From assembly GCF_006757745.1 (NCBI RefSeq), contig NZ_AP019740.1, forward strand, positions 868,001 through 932,000: DNA of 64,000 bases, read 5' to 3'. Below the pieces are notes generated by a model. It was not told where the DNA came from. It saw only the letters and a list, made by a program, of their open reading frames with translations, and ran no database searches. How positions within the stretch are numbered: the first letter of the stretch is position 1; each line of letters starts with the position of its first letter. The translations under genes were made by a program, and so were the position numbers. This DNA comes from Acinetobacter radioresistens DSM 6976 = NBRC 102413 = CIP 103788 (GTDB lineage Bacteria; Pseudomonadota; Gammaproteobacteria; Pseudomonadales; Moraxellaceae). This document shows positions 43,943 through 54,312 of the stretch, piece by piece.

Positions 43943-43976
43943 AATAGAGGTTAACACCTGGTTAACCTCTATTTCT
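43943..43976 (+). terminator. 13-bp hairpin after hcp (partial terminator or mRNA stabiliser)
   Basis: AATAGAGGTTAAC (43943-43955) and GTTAACCTCTATT (43961-43973) pair perfectly around a 5-nt loop. A weak T tract follows. It lies inside the T6SS operon between hcp and tssE, so it probably attenuates rather than stops transcription. Confidence 0.75.
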
Positions 43977-44002
43977 ATTAAGCTTTTATTTATAACTAAA
44001 AA

Positions 44003-44479
44003 ATGAATCTAGACCATTTATACCCTTATGGATTCCGTTCGACATTGTTTGATCGCCTGATTCCAGAGCAAGACCGCTATTTACAGGGACTTTCAATCCA
44101 GCAGTTACGGGAATCTGTTGCTCATGATCTAGAAGATTTATTAAACAGCCGTGTGGCAAAATTTGATCAAGAGATGGCAGCTTATCCACTGGCCCGTAAA
44201 TCTGTTTTACAGTTTGGGATTATTGACTTTGTGGGACTTTCTACAGCTAATCCACTGGATCGGGAGACAATTTGTCATTCTATCGAGCAGTCTATTGAAG
44301 CACATGAGCCACGTCTTAAGCAGGTCAAAGTAGAAATGTTACTTGATGGGCATAATATGGGGTCACTTTGCTTGAGCATTCAGGCTTATTTAAATATTTA
44401 TCCTCTATATGAACCTGTACTTTTTGATGCTTTATTAAAACCAACAACACAACAATACGTTATCTCTGCAAGAACTTAA
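44003..44479 (+). CDS. tssE: T6SS baseplate protein TssE
   Basis: A 158-residue gp25-like baseplate wedge protein. Characteristic segments are TLFDRLIPEQ, DLEDLLNSR and the gp25 strand FGIIDFVGLSTANPLDRETIC. It links the sheath base to the baseplate. The 79-bp gap from hcp contains the hairpin. Confidence 0.93.
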   Translation: MNLDHLYPYGFRSTLFDRLIPEQDRYLQGLSIQQLRESVAHDLEDLLNSRVAKFDQEMAAYPLARKSVLQFGIIDFVGLSTANPLDRETICHSIEQSIEAHEPRLKQVKVEMLLDGHNMGSLCLSIQAYLNIYPLYEPVLFDALLKPTTQQYVISART

Positions 44480-44491
44480 TGTGGGCCTCCT

Positions 44492-46300
44492 GTGATAGAA
44501 CAACTCTTACCGTATTATGAAAAGCAATTACAAGAATTCAGTCAGCAATCACGAGAGTTTGCACAGAAGTATCCTAAAATTGCCCAGCGTTTATCATTAA
44601 ATCAAGAACAGATTGATGATCCGCATATTGAACGGTTAATTCAGGCTTTTTCTTTAATTGCAGCTCGGATTGATAAAAAGCTTGAAGATAGTTATGACGT
44701 ATTTACTCGGGCATTATTTGAAGTAATGTTTCCGCAGTATTTGCGGCATTTTCCAGCCTGTACGATAGTAAGTTTTGAAGACGAAAATAAAATCAGACAG
44801 TTGACTGGCCGACATATTATTCCTAAAAAGACAACCCTGAAGTCGCGCAGTTTTAGAGGGGTACAGTGTGAGTTTAATACCAGTCAACAGGTAATATTGC
44901 TTCCTGTTGCCTTAAGTCAACTTGAATTTAAAACATCACCAAGTGCACATATACATTTAAGCCAGAATGCAAGCTTGAGCTTAAAATTTGACATTTTTAA
45001 TAATGCACAAGCTGTTCTGATACAGGAAAGATTATCTATCTACCTGGATGCAATCTCAAATTTCCCTTTACAGGTTTTAGACAGTATTTTTAGGCCTGAG
45101 ACTGGATTTGCCTTGCGAATTGGTCAACAGATCTTAAAAATAGATAACCCTTTTAGTATCATAGGTTTTGCAGAAGAAGAATGCCTGTTACCAGTAGATC
45201 AGCATACCCATCATGCCTATCGTCTACTGATGGAATATTTTTGTTTTCCCGAAAAATTTAATTATTTAAATCTTGATCTTGGTATTTTAAAAGGCCGTAT
45301 TCAGCAGTATGAGAGTTTTGAGGTTCTAATTTATTTTAAGCTGAATCTGAATGACCAATCAATGATTCGTAATTATTCTGAACTGAATGTTGCAAATTTT
45401 AAGCTGTTTACTTCACCAGCCATCAACCTGTTTGAAAAGCAAGCTGAACCACAGAAAATCACTCATACCCAGCTATATTATCCATTAATTACGGATACAC
45501 ATCATCCTGAATCTTATCAAGTATATTCAATTCTTGAAATGAATATGGTGCGTGAGAAAACCAATCAGGAGCAGGTCTATACTAGTGTTTTACCATTTTT
45601 TGCTATCAGCCACTATAAAAATGAACAGGTACAGTTTTTTTATGCGCTGGATTATCAGCCAATACAAACCAATTTTGTCGAGATGCGCTACTCAATCATC
45701 TCTAAACATTTAAAACCCCTTGAGATTAAATCTGATTTTATCAGTATCCGTTTATTATGTTCGAACCGTGATTTAGCTCATGAGGCATTAAGCCAGTCTA
45801 ATAATATTTTAAATCTGAATGATAGCAGTCTGGCACGCCGGGCATTAATACTTAAACGTCCAACGGTACCTTATAGTTTTGATCAGAATAAAACTGAACA
45901 GTGGCGTATTATTTCTCATCTTTCACTGAATACGCTAGCTTTAATGAAAGGCGACAGCCTAAGCCATGTTAAGGAATTGCTTGCATTATATAATCTGCCG
46001 TCTTCTAAAGAAAATCACTTAATTATTAATGCAATTGATCAATTAGAGTTTTCATTAACCCATAAACTGGTTGATGCAAAACCTTTTCCCATGTTTATTC
46101 GGGGTGTTAAAGCAGAGTTAAGTATAAATAGCAGTGTCTTCAGGGGCCATAGTTTATATATATTCAGTTATTTACTTAGTCATATCTTTAATTTGAAGGT
46201 CCAGATCAACAGCTTCGTTGATGTGGTAATCACAGACAGTTTAAGTCAGCAGGAGTTATACCAATGCGTGCAGAACGTTGGTGGCAAAACTCTTCTGTAA
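44492..46300 (+). CDS. tssF: T6SS baseplate protein TssF
   Basis: A 602-residue VasA/ImpG-family protein; N-terminal LLPYYEKQLQEFSQQSREFAQKYPKIAQRLSL and DPHIERLIQAFSLIAARIDKKLEDSYDVFTRALFEVMFPQYLRHFP are diagnostic. The start is GTG. It overlaps tssG by 37 bp. With TssG and TssE it builds the baseplate wedge. Confidence 0.95.
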   Translation: MIEQLLPYYEKQLQEFSQQSREFAQKYPKIAQRLSLNQEQIDDPHIERLIQAFSLIAARIDKKLEDSYDVFTRALFEVMFPQYLRHFPACTIVSFEDENKIRQLTGRHIIPKKTTLKSRSFRGVQCEFNTSQQVILLPVALSQLEFKTSPSAHIHLSQNASLSLKFDIFNNAQAVLIQERLSIYLDAISNFPLQVLDSIFRPETGFALRIGQQILKIDNPFSIIGFAEEECLLPVDQHTHHAYRLLMEYFCFPEKFNYLNLDLGILKGRIQQYESFEVLIYFKLNLNDQSMIRNYSELNVANFKLFTSPAINLFEKQAEPQKITHTQLYYPLITDTHHPESYQVYSILEMNMVREKTNQEQVYTSVLPFFAISHYKNEQVQFFYALDYQPIQTNFVEMRYSIISKHLKPLEIKSDFISIRLLCSNRDLAHEALSQSNNILNLNDSSLARRALILKRPTVPYSFDQNKTEQWRIISHLSLNTLALMKGDSLSHVKELLALYNLPSSKENHLIINAIDQLEFSLTHKLVDAKPFPMFIRGVKAELSINSSVFRGHSLYIFSYLLSHIFNLKVQINSFVDVVITDSLSQQELYQCVQNVGGKTLL

Positions 46301-47265
46301 TTGACCAGTTATTTAATAAAGCAGGTACTTTTGAGTTTATTCAGACAACACGTCTGTTGAGACATGTTCCGTATTTACGCGGCAATTCTGCGTGGGCAGA
46401 TACTTTTAAGTTTGAACCTGCTTTTAATCTAAGTTTCCCTGCATCAGAAGTGGAGCAATTGGAATTTAAAGAGCAGCACCTGCATTTGACTAATCTGGTA
46501 GTAGGACTTACTGGTGTTCAGGGTGCTTTACCTTATGCTTATACCTGTAAGGTTAAACAGGGTACCCGGCAGCAACGCCTGGAAGTGAAAGAGTTTTTGG
46601 GCTTATTTAATCATAAACTGGCCGCACAGTACGTAGATTCGAGTATTAGCTATAATTTACCTATACGTTATGAAGTTGAACAGGAAAACCGCTATCTGGA
46701 TATCTTGCATGCATTAAATGGTTATATTCGTACCCAGCATCAGCAAACTGAGCTGGACGAGTATTTTGCGGAATTCGCGGGCCTGATGCAGGGACAGAAT
46801 AATACTCCTCATGCGCTGAAAACCATGCTGAGCTGTATCTTTAAGCAGAACATACATATACGGGAATTCATCAGGGAAACCTTTAAATTAGCCGATGAAC
46901 AAAAAACCCGTCTCAATAGTCACAAACCCAGCCTTTTGGGACTAAATACATTTTGTGGCGATACCGTTCAGCAGGTTGATGGAAAAATTGAAATACAGAT
47001 AGGCCCTATGAAACGGGCACAGTATCTGGAATTTTTACCACAGCAGCCGCTTTACATAAAACTTAAACGTCTGGTGCAGTCTTGGTGTAGTCCAACATTA
47101 TTTATTGATGTGCGATTAATCTTGGACCGGAGTGAAATTGAGGCCACGCATCTGGAGCATCAACAGTCTGCTGGTCTGGGACAAGGTAGTTTTCTGATGC
47201 CACCGGAGCAACCCCAGCATAACTATGAAACCTGCTATAGTCTGATAGGAGCGGTTTCATGTTGA
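46264..47265 (+). CDS. tssG: T6SS baseplate protein TssG
   Basis: A 333-residue VasB/ImpH-family protein: FNKAGTFEFIQTTRLLRHVPYLR at the N-terminus, then GVQGALPYAYT (the conserved G-x-x-G-PLP-type loop) and LGQGSFLM at the C-terminus. The start lies inside tssF. It is a baseplate wedge subunit. Confidence 0.94.
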   Translation: MRAERWWQNSSVIDQLFNKAGTFEFIQTTRLLRHVPYLRGNSAWADTFKFEPAFNLSFPASEVEQLEFKEQHLHLTNLVVGLTGVQGALPYAYTCKVKQGTRQQRLEVKEFLGLFNHKLAAQYVDSSISYNLPIRYEVEQENRYLDILHALNGYIRTQHQQTELDEYFAEFAGLMQGQNNTPHALKTMLSCIFKQNIHIREFIRETFKLADEQKTRLNSHKPSLLGLNTFCGDTVQQVDGKIEIQIGPMKRAQYLEFLPQQPLYIKLKRLVQSWCSPTLFIDVRLILDRSEIEATHLEHQQSAGLGQGSFLMPPEQPQHNYETCYSLIGAVSC

Positions 47266-48680
47266 AAAAAATCCTGGCGACTTTTATTGGTGTATTTTTA
47301 ACGCTAAGTAGTTTGATCATTCTGTACTGGAGAGATGTTCAATATGAACCAGAACGTCAGGATTTCCTGATCTATTTCGGGCTCTTACCTCTTGCTATAA
47401 CATGTCTTTTACTCTCGCCATGGTTGATTTATCTAGCTTATCAGGCCTATCAGAGTAAAAAAAATCAGGCTGAATTGGCACAACAGAAAGCACAAGAAGC
47501 ACCAAGTACTCAGGTGACGCAACAGATTGAGTGGCTAAAGCTGAACATTTATGCTGCGCATGTTTACAGTGCTTTAGGTGAAGATGGAGCCATTCTTGAG
47601 CAGTTAAAAGAATATACAAGTCCTGAACTGGACCTGAAATTACAAAATAGCAATGGGCTGCCAATTCTCTCTTACCGTATTGAAAAGCTGGATGAAGAAC
47701 TTGGACCGGAGCAAGATGCAGATGGGCTTACCACATTTTCGGTACGCCAACAACGTATTATGGCTTTAGTAGAGCATCAGCTTGAAAAAAATGTTGAGGT
47801 ACTTCGTCAGGTTGCTGAACATCTAAAATACTCCAGTCTGTTCTATGAAACTCAACAAATTCATGACTACCGTATGCATCCTGCTTGGATAGACCCAGGC
47901 GCAGAATATGATCCAGATGAAGTTGCTGTACCAGAACTTAAACAGGTGGAAAGACTCGATCGTCTTAATCTGCATATTCTTTTATCTGAAGATTTACAGC
48001 ACGTCTGGAATGAAACGGCTCACCAAAACCGGTTACAGGAGTTTTTCAGTAACCTTGGCATTATTCCGCAAAAAATACATCTGGCATATCATTTTCTTGG
48101 CGCAGAAACAGTAGTACATGATTTTTTAATTTTATTGAAACAGCAGCAGGATCAGACCCAGGAAATTTCTCTGATCATTAGTGCTGATTCTGAAATTGAT
48201 CAGGAGATAATTGATGAGCGCATCTGGATCTCTGACCATTATCTGCCAGCAGAATTTTCGAGCAGCTGTTGTATAGCATCTACAAAGGTCAATTTTGAAC
48301 AGCTCTTACCTTTAAAAAGGTTAGTGCTGGCTATAAACCAGAATCAGGTCAGACATATTCTGAAAGAACTGAATATTGATGAACTACCACAGTATAAAAA
48401 TGAAGAACCTTTTGTGGTGGTACTTGATGATATTACACAGATCAAGACATTAAAGAGAATAGAGCAATATTTTGAGCAGAGTCCGATTGAGCCACACCAC
48501 TATTTATACTGTAGAGCAAGTTTAGGTCATACACAAAATCTGGAAAAAATTTATGGAATGATGCTTGGTATGTTACTGCCGCCGGAACAGGTCGCTGTGG
48601 TATTTGGACAGGATATACAGGCAATTATCCAAGATATTCCTGAGGAGATAGGACCTCGGGAAGCAATAACTGATAGCTGA
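47259..48680 (+). CDS. Acinetobacter-type T6SS membrane protein of unknown function
   Basis: A 473-residue protein with two N-terminal membrane helices (ILATFIGVFLTLSSLIILYW and LLPLAITCLLLSPWLIYLAY) and a large cytoplasmic domain of about 400 residues. The start overlaps the tssG stop, and tssM follows after 29 bp. Acinetobacter clusters carry an asa gene here, probably AsaB. The domain has alternating hydrophobic strands (EEPFVVVLDDITQ; CRASLGHT) like a degenerate alpha/beta synthase or ketoacyl-synthase-type fold, but catalytic residues are not evident. A structural partner of TssM or TssG is likely. Confidence 0.7.
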   Translation: MLKKILATFIGVFLTLSSLIILYWRDVQYEPERQDFLIYFGLLPLAITCLLLSPWLIYLAYQAYQSKKNQAELAQQKAQEAPSTQVTQQIEWLKLNIYAAHVYSALGEDGAILEQLKEYTSPELDLKLQNSNGLPILSYRIEKLDEELGPEQDADGLTTFSVRQQRIMALVEHQLEKNVEVLRQVAEHLKYSSLFYETQQIHDYRMHPAWIDPGAEYDPDEVAVPELKQVERLDRLNLHILLSEDLQHVWNETAHQNRLQEFFSNLGIIPQKIHLAYHFLGAETVVHDFLILLKQQQDQTQEISLIISADSEIDQEIIDERIWISDHYLPAEFSSSCCIASTKVNFEQLLPLKRLVLAINQNQVRHILKELNIDELPQYKNEEPFVVVLDDITQIKTLKRIEQYFEQSPIEPHHYLYCRASLGHTQNLEKIYGMMLGMLLPPEQVAVVFGQDIQAIIQDIPEEIGPREAITDS

Positions 48681-48709
48681 TTAATTATTTTTAGAAATAC
48701 GAGAACTCA

Positions 48710-51700
48710 ATGTATATCATTTTAGGTTACTTGTGGCAGTACATTACCAATCCTAGGGCTATTATTGCCTTATCATTGTTTGTTGCTCTGGTATCATCTT
48801 ACTCTGTTTTACCACGACACATTTTCTGGGCACTGGCAGCCAGCTACATGCTGGGACTTATTTGCTATGGTATTTACTGGCTGGTACAGCGCAGACGTCA
48901 TACGGTGCAAGGGGAAGAACTTGCTAATGCAATTCAGCAGGATACAAAAGCCGAGTATGGCCAGCAAAAAAATAAAGAAGAACTTCAACTGATTAACCAG
49001 CAGATGAAAGATTCTATCCAGTTAATTCGCAAGTCAAAGCTGGGAGATAAAAAAGGTAATGCCGCACTTTATGAATTACCTTGGTATATGGTTATTGGTA
49101 ATCCGGCAGCAGGCAAGAGTTCAGCAATTTACAATTCGGGGTTAAAGTTTCCATTTGAGGAGACGCACCAGAAAATGATTTCAGCAGGTTTAAGCGGCAC
49201 ACGGAACTGTGACTGGTTCTTCTCTACAGAAGGCGTTTTACTGGATACTGCTGGACGTTATTCTGTCTATGCAGAAGATCATTCTGAATGGCTGGGTTTT
49301 CTTAATATTCTCAAAAAGAATCGCTCTAAGGCACCAGTAAATGGGCTCATTGTTATTGTCAGTATTGCTGAATTGATTGGTCAGAGCCCAGAAAATTCAC
49401 TTAAACTGGCAAAAAACTTGCGCGCCCGAATTCAGGATTTAACCGAGCGTTTGGAAGTAGTGGTGCCAGTATATCTGGTCTTTTCAAAAATGGATCTGAT
49501 CGCAGGTTTCACTGAGTTTTTTGATTGTTATGAAGCACAAGAATATAACCAGGCTTGGGGTGCAACTCTGCCGTATGAACAGAATTCATCACAAAATGCG
49601 GTTGAGCTTTTCGAACACCATTACAATTTACTTTACAATGGATTAAAGGGGGTCAGTACGACGCATCTGAGTCGTCGTCATTCACAGAATATTTCACCAA
49701 GTGTAATGACATTCCCGCTCGAGTTTAAAACTTTAAAACCGGCATTAAAAAGCTTTATCAGCACATTGTTTGAAGATAATCCTTATCAGTTTCAGCCCGT
49801 ATTCCGGGGGTTTTATTTCACCAGTGCCTTGCAAGAAGGTATAATTGAAAGTCCGATGACAAAGCAGATTGCACAGGAATTTCATCTTTCTCAAATTACC
49901 CAAGCTGAACCTAGTGATCATAACATTGCTCTACAGAATCATGGATATTTTCTGAAGGGACTATTTTCTAATATTATTTTAAAAGATAAAAATCTGGTAA
50001 AACAGCATATTAATCCAAGCAGAAAACGTCAGCGCTATCTGGCATTTATAGGAGCTCTGCTTGGTGTATCTATTATTCTCGGTTTATGGGTATGGTCATA
50101 TCGTAACAACCAGCAGCTGATTGCAGATGTGCAGGCTGATTTAGATAAAGTGGTACATTTAGAAAAGGCTTCTGGCCAGCAGCTTTCTACGCAGCTTGAG
50201 GCTCTACTCATCTTGCAGGAGCGTTTACAGCAGCTCGATGAGTTTGATGAACATCGCCCTTTAAAGTTCCGCTTTGGCCTGTATCAGGGAAACCAACTCC
50301 GTGAGACTTTAAAGGCTGAGTATTTAAAAGGTATTCGTCAGATTGTGTTGCAGCCCACCCAGCAAAATATTGCGCAATATTTGCAGCGGGTTAAAAATAA
50401 TGAAGAAACACTTAAAGCTAATCATATCAATGTTGAAGTCAAGCAGGTGGCTAAGACTGGGCAATATCTGGAACCTTTAGATACCAATCCACAAGATGCT
50501 TATAATGCTTTGAAAGCTTATCTGATGATGAGCAACCCGCAATATATGGATGCAGGGCATTTAAGTGATCAGGTTACGCGTTTCTGGCGGTCATGGGTGG
50601 ATGCTAACCGTGGTCAAATGTCTCGGGGAGATATGATCCAGCAGGCTGAACAGGTACTCTCTTATGCTATGACATTAACTGGTGATCAGCAGTTTCCGGT
50701 ACTTGATGCAGATACTCAGCTGGTAGATCAGACCCGTCAGGTCTTATTGTCTGTCATTCGCGGTATGCCTGCACGTGACCGTGTCTATAATGAAATCAAG
50801 ATGCGTGCGGCTGTACGCTTTCCTGCCTTAACAGCGGGCCAGATTGTTGGCGAAAATAATAAAGGTGCTGTGCTCGGCAGTTATGCTCTTCCAGGCGTTT
50901 TTACCCAAAAGGCATGGGATGAATATGTTAGTAGTGCAATTGATGAAGCAGCCAATAAACCGACAGATAGTAAAGACTGGGTACTCAACAGCCGTCAGTC
51001 AGATGACCTGACGTTCTCTGGCAGTCCAGAGCAGATCCGTAAGCAGCTAGTTGCTCTCTACAAGCAGGAATATATTGCAGAGTGGAAAAAATTCCTGAAT
51101 GGTATTTATTATGCAAAAGCTCCCCAGTTTAGTCAGCAGTCTAAAAATATTGACATACTGGGTGAACCACAGAACTCACCAATCCGTATTCTATTTGAGC
51201 GTATTGCTATTGAAACAAATTGGGATAACCCGGTAGTACAGGCTGAACTGGCTGTGCCACAAAAAGGTTTTATTGCCTGGTTTAAACGTAAAGTGTTAAA
51301 CCGCAGTGATGCGCAAATGTCACAACAGGTATCAAATAAAGCTCAAGGACCAATCTCACAGGAATATCAGATGTTCTATCAACTGGTACGTAAACGTGAC
51401 GATCAGCAGAATAAATCCTTGCTTGATGAATACATGCAGAATCTTGCCCAGGTGCGAAGTAAATTTAATGACCTGAAGAATGCTGGTGAAATTGGTCCGA
51501 GTGCTATGGCACTGGTTAAACAGACTATCAGTGATCAGAACTCAGTTTTTAATACTGCACAAAAGCATATTGATGAGAGAATGCTGGTAGGACTGAACGA
51601 TATTGATCAGCAGATGATACAGAAACTTTTAGTGAGTCCTTTGACCCAGTCTTTTGCCAGCCTGATTACACCTGCACAAGAAGAGATTAATAAGCTTTGG

Positions 51701-52525
51701 ATAATTCAGGCATATCAGCCATTTCAAGCGAACTTAAGCCAAAAATATCCATTTAATTCCTCTGTCTCATTACAAGCTACCAGTAATGAAATCGGGCAAA
51801 TTTTTGGCGATACCGGTAGTATTGCCCGTTTTGTAAAAGAAATATTAGACCCCTTGGTCATTCGCCGTGGTTATACTTTAACGTCCAAAACCTGGAAAGA
51901 TTTGGGTATTAGCCTGAATCCACAATTTGTCCTAAACTTTCAGCGTTATGTTGCTCCAATCAATGGTATGGCAACAGGTACACTTGACCAGCCGACTGCT
52001 ACGCCCGCAGCGAACCAGTCGAATTTCCAGTTCTATCCATTACAGAATCCACAGCTTCTGTCCTATACCATCGATATTGATGGTCAACGTATGCTCTATG
52101 AAAATGGGATTCAGCAGTGGGTAAACTTTGTCTGGCCGAACCGTAGTGCAATTCCTGGAGCGCGTATTACTGCTGTAGACCTGCAAGGGCAAACCCATAC
52201 AATTTTTGATGAGCCAGGTGAATATGGCATTAATCGCCTGATCGATTCTGCTCAGCGTAAGGAGCAAAATGGCAGCTTTGAAATGGTATGGCGCAGTAAA
52301 ACTGATCCATCGGTATTTGTAAAAGTGAATTTCCGCCTGATTAGTGGTAGCAGTTCAGGAGGAATCGGTTCAAGCCGTGGATACTCAGGTTTGCAGCTGG
52401 TCGATAAAGTCACAACTGACAAGGCAGTACGAGTTGTTTCTGCACAGCCTGCACCGGCAGTATCTACAGTTGGACTAAAACCAGCTGGATCTGCTGTCGT
52501 ACCGCAGACAGGAGGTACTTCCTGA
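48710..52525 (+). CDS. tssM: T6SS membrane complex protein TssM (IcmF)
   Basis: A 1271-residue IcmF-family protein: two N-terminal membrane helices, a cytoplasmic NTPase-like domain with Walker A GNPAAGKSS near residues 129-138 and LLDTAGRYS, a third helix near residue 445 (LAFIGALLGVSIILGLWVWSY) and a long periplasmic domain with the C-terminal VasK-type region. The intact Walker A is notable since many TssM proteins lack it. It forms the trans-envelope channel with TssL. No tssJ was found in the cluster. Confidence 0.95.
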   Translation: MYIILGYLWQYITNPRAIIALSLFVALVSSYSVLPRHIFWALAASYMLGLICYGIYWLVQRRRHTVQGEELANAIQQDTKAEYGQQKNKEELQLINQQMKDSIQLIRKSKLGDKKGNAALYELPWYMVIGNPAAGKSSAIYNSGLKFPFEETHQKMISAGLSGTRNCDWFFSTEGVLLDTAGRYSVYAEDHSEWLGFLNILKKNRSKAPVNGLIVIVSIAELIGQSPENSLKLAKNLRARIQDLTERLEVVVPVYLVFSKMDLIAGFTEFFDCYEAQEYNQAWGATLPYEQNSSQNAVELFEHHYNLLYNGLKGVSTTHLSRRHSQNISPSVMTFPLEFKTLKPALKSFISTLFEDNPYQFQPVFRGFYFTSALQEGIIESPMTKQIAQEFHLSQITQAEPSDHNIALQNHGYFLKGLFSNIILKDKNLVKQHINPSRKRQRYLAFIGALLGVSIILGLWVWSYRNNQQLIADVQADLDKVVHLEKASGQQLSTQLEALLILQERLQQLDEFDEHRPLKFRFGLYQGNQLRETLKAEYLKGIRQIVLQPTQQNIAQYLQRVKNNEETLKANHINVEVKQVAKTGQYLEPLDTNPQDAYNALKAYLMMSNPQYMDAGHLSDQVTRFWRSWVDANRGQMSRGDMIQQAEQVLSYAMTLTGDQQFPVLDADTQLVDQTRQVLLSVIRGMPARDRVYNEIKMRAAVRFPALTAGQIVGENNKGAVLGSYALPGVFTQKAWDEYVSSAIDEAANKPTDSKDWVLNSRQSDDLTFSGSPEQIRKQLVALYKQEYIAEWKKFLNGIYYAKAPQFSQQSKNIDILGEPQNSPIRILFERIAIETNWDNPVVQAELAVPQKGFIAWFKRKVLNRSDAQMSQQVSNKAQGPISQEYQMFYQLVRKRDDQQNKSLLDEYMQNLAQVRSKFNDLKNAGEIGPSAMALVKQTISDQNSVFNTAQKHIDERMLVGLNDIDQQMIQKLLVSPLTQSFASLITPAQEEINKLWIIQAYQPFQANLSQKYPFNSSVSLQATSNEIGQIFGDTGSIARFVKEILDPLVIRRGYTLTSKTWKDLGISLNPQFVLNFQRYVAPINGMATGTLDQPTATPAANQSNFQFYPLQNPQLLSYTIDIDGQRMLYENGIQQWVNFVWPNRSAIPGARITAVDLQGQTHTIFDEPGEYGINRLIDSAQRKEQNGSFEMVWRSKTDPSVFVKVNFRLISGSSSGGIGSSRGYSGLQLVDKVTTDKAVRVVSAQPAPAVSTVGLKPAGSAVVPQTGGTS

Positions 52526-52559
52526 TGCAAGAGAATAAGGATATTCAAGGAACGAAACA

Positions 52560-53519
52560 ATGCAGTATTTAAAAAGTACGCCTTTATATTATGGAAAAAC
52601 CCCTGCACGCGGCGACTTCCTGAAATCAAAGGGGCAGTATGCACTGATACAGGTTATTGATCAGTGGATTACAGAAGCTTTGGAACAGGCCATGCAGAAT
52701 ACTGGCTTTAAGCAGCACTATGCAGCTTTACCATCTCTAGATTTTTTTATCGCTAACCCTCACGAAAAAATGTTTTTGGTGGCTAATCTCATCACCAGTG
52801 AAGATAGCTCGGGCCGGCCTTTTCCTATGGTATTAAGTCACTTACTGGAAGTTGAACAACCCTATCAGAATCTACTCCTAGCACCTTATTGTTATAAACC
52901 GGTTTTAGTTGACCTATTCCAGAGAAACAGGGTACTAAGAACAATTCATAATAGCGATATCATGCTGAATAAATTGGCAAATCTCCCTGACCAGATTCAG
53001 TCATTTACCATAGCTGAAGCACAGGCATTTTATGAAAATCATACGATGCATACATTTGCTCAGTTAATGAAAATTAGTGTATATGAACTGGTACAAAGTA
53101 TGATTGGTTTAGGTCTGTTATTACAGCCCATTTTGAAAAATGGAACCAGTCGATTAAATAAGATACTGATTCTTCCAATTAATAGCCATATATATTGTTA
53201 TGAAGTGGCGACCCTATGGGTAAGTATGATCGGGCATTTTTTAAAAAAAGCCCAAACTGAAGTTCTCATTGGTATTTTGCATCAAGAAAAGCCAGTCCTA
53301 TTATTTGGCTTTCAAGGTGCTGACATATTGGCCCTCAGTGATATTTTTGTTAACAATATGCAGAGTGAACACTGGGTATCATTAGTTCAGGCCCAATGGA
53401 TTGATCCATATCTGGAGCAGAATGCTGGTTTAGCTACTCTAGAACAGGCTTTATGCCAGCGGCAATTAAGTTTAAATCAAGGCTTAAAACTCTTTCGCCA
53501 AACTTTTTTAGATGAATAA
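52560..53519 (+). CDS. tagF: T6SS accessory protein TagF
   Basis: A 319-residue protein with the TagF_N signature [15 protein letters not shown] and the motif [11 protein letters not shown]. TagF is a post-translational brake on T6SS firing in other species and can bind baseplate-membrane parts. It follows tssM after 34 bp and ends 2 bp before tagN. Confidence 0.9.
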   Translation: MQYLKSTPLYYGKTPARGDFLKSKGQYALIQVIDQWITEALEQAMQNTGFKQHYAALPSLDFFIANPHEKMFLVANLITSEDSSGRPFPMVLSHLLEVEQPYQNLLLAPYCYKPVLVDLFQRNRVLRTIHNSDIMLNKLANLPDQIQSFTIAEAQAFYENHTMHTFAQLMKISVYELVQSMIGLGLLLQPILKNGTSRLNKILILPINSHIYCYEVATLWVSMIGHFLKKAQTEVLIGILHQEKPVLLFGFQGADILALSDIFVNNMQSEHWVSLVQAQWIDPYLEQNAGLATLEQALCQRQLSLNQGLKLFRQTFLDE

Positions 53520-53521
53520 AT

Positions 53522-54283
53522 ATGCGATCTTATAAAAAATTAAAATATGCTGTAGTCTGTGTTATTGGCTTGGGAGGAGGTTCGCTAGTCTGGGCAGAAC
53601 CTGTAGTTGTAGAGGGAGTGGTACCAAATGAAGCCAGTAAACAGGCGATTCTGATGAGAATGCAGTCTGTATATGGTGCAAACCAAGTGATTGACAAAAT
53701 TCAGGTGCGGCCTGTAGCAGCCCCAAATGGCTGGAGTGATTCTGTGGCTCGTGTAATTACGCCAGAACTTAAAAAAGTCAGACAGGGACAGCTGCGCGTA
53801 CGAGGTACACAAATCGAGCTTAATGGTAAGGTTAGTCATCCGAATGATATTCAACCTACTACTGCAAATTTTCAAATGCTTATACAGCAACCATATCGCT
53901 TTAATGCCCAATTATCTGTAAATCAGGCCGAGCAGAAAATTATTGATGATGCTTTAAAAAACCGGATTGTTGAATTTGAATCAGGCAGTGCGGTGTTGAC
54001 AGCGGCTGGACGTCAGATTCTGGAAGAAATGGCAGTAGCCTTACATAAGGTAGGCGGAAAAAAAGTTAAAATCATTGGTCATACAGACAGTTCGGGGGAT
54101 GGCAATAAAAACTTTTTACTAAGCCAGGAACGTGCGATGGCTGTACGCAATTATCTTATTGCTAAAAATATTAAAGCAGAAAATCTGAGTACGGAAGGTA
54201 TGGGTTCAAGCAAACCGGTTGCTGATAATACAACTGCAGAGGGCCGCAAGAAAAATCGTCGTATTGAGTTTGAGGTACTTTAG
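53522..54283 (+). CDS. tagN: OmpA-domain protein TagN
   Basis: A 253-residue exported protein: an N-terminal signal peptide (KLKYAVVCVIGLGGGSLVWA), a BON-like middle region (EASKQAILMRMQSVYGANQVIDKIQ), and a C-terminal OmpA peptidoglycan-binding domain (IVEFESGSAVLTAAGRQIL; KIIGHTDSSGDGNKNFLLSQERAMAVRNYL; GSSKPVADNTTAEGRKKNRRIEF). It may anchor the complex to the cell wall and could take over part of the missing TssJ role. Confidence 0.88.
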   Translation: MRSYKKLKYAVVCVIGLGGGSLVWAEPVVVEGVVPNEASKQAILMRMQSVYGANQVIDKIQVRPVAAPNGWSDSVARVITPELKKVRQGQLRVRGTQIELNGKVSHPNDIQPTTANFQMLIQQPYRFNAQLSVNQAEQKIIDDALKNRIVEFESGSAVLTAAGRQILEEMAVALHKVGGKKVKIIGHTDSSGDGNKNFLLSQERAMAVRNYLIAKNIKAENLSTEGMGSSKPVADNTTAEGRKKNRRIEFEVL

Positions 54284-54312
54284 TACCTCTTAAAAAATAA
54301 AGGAAAACTAAA

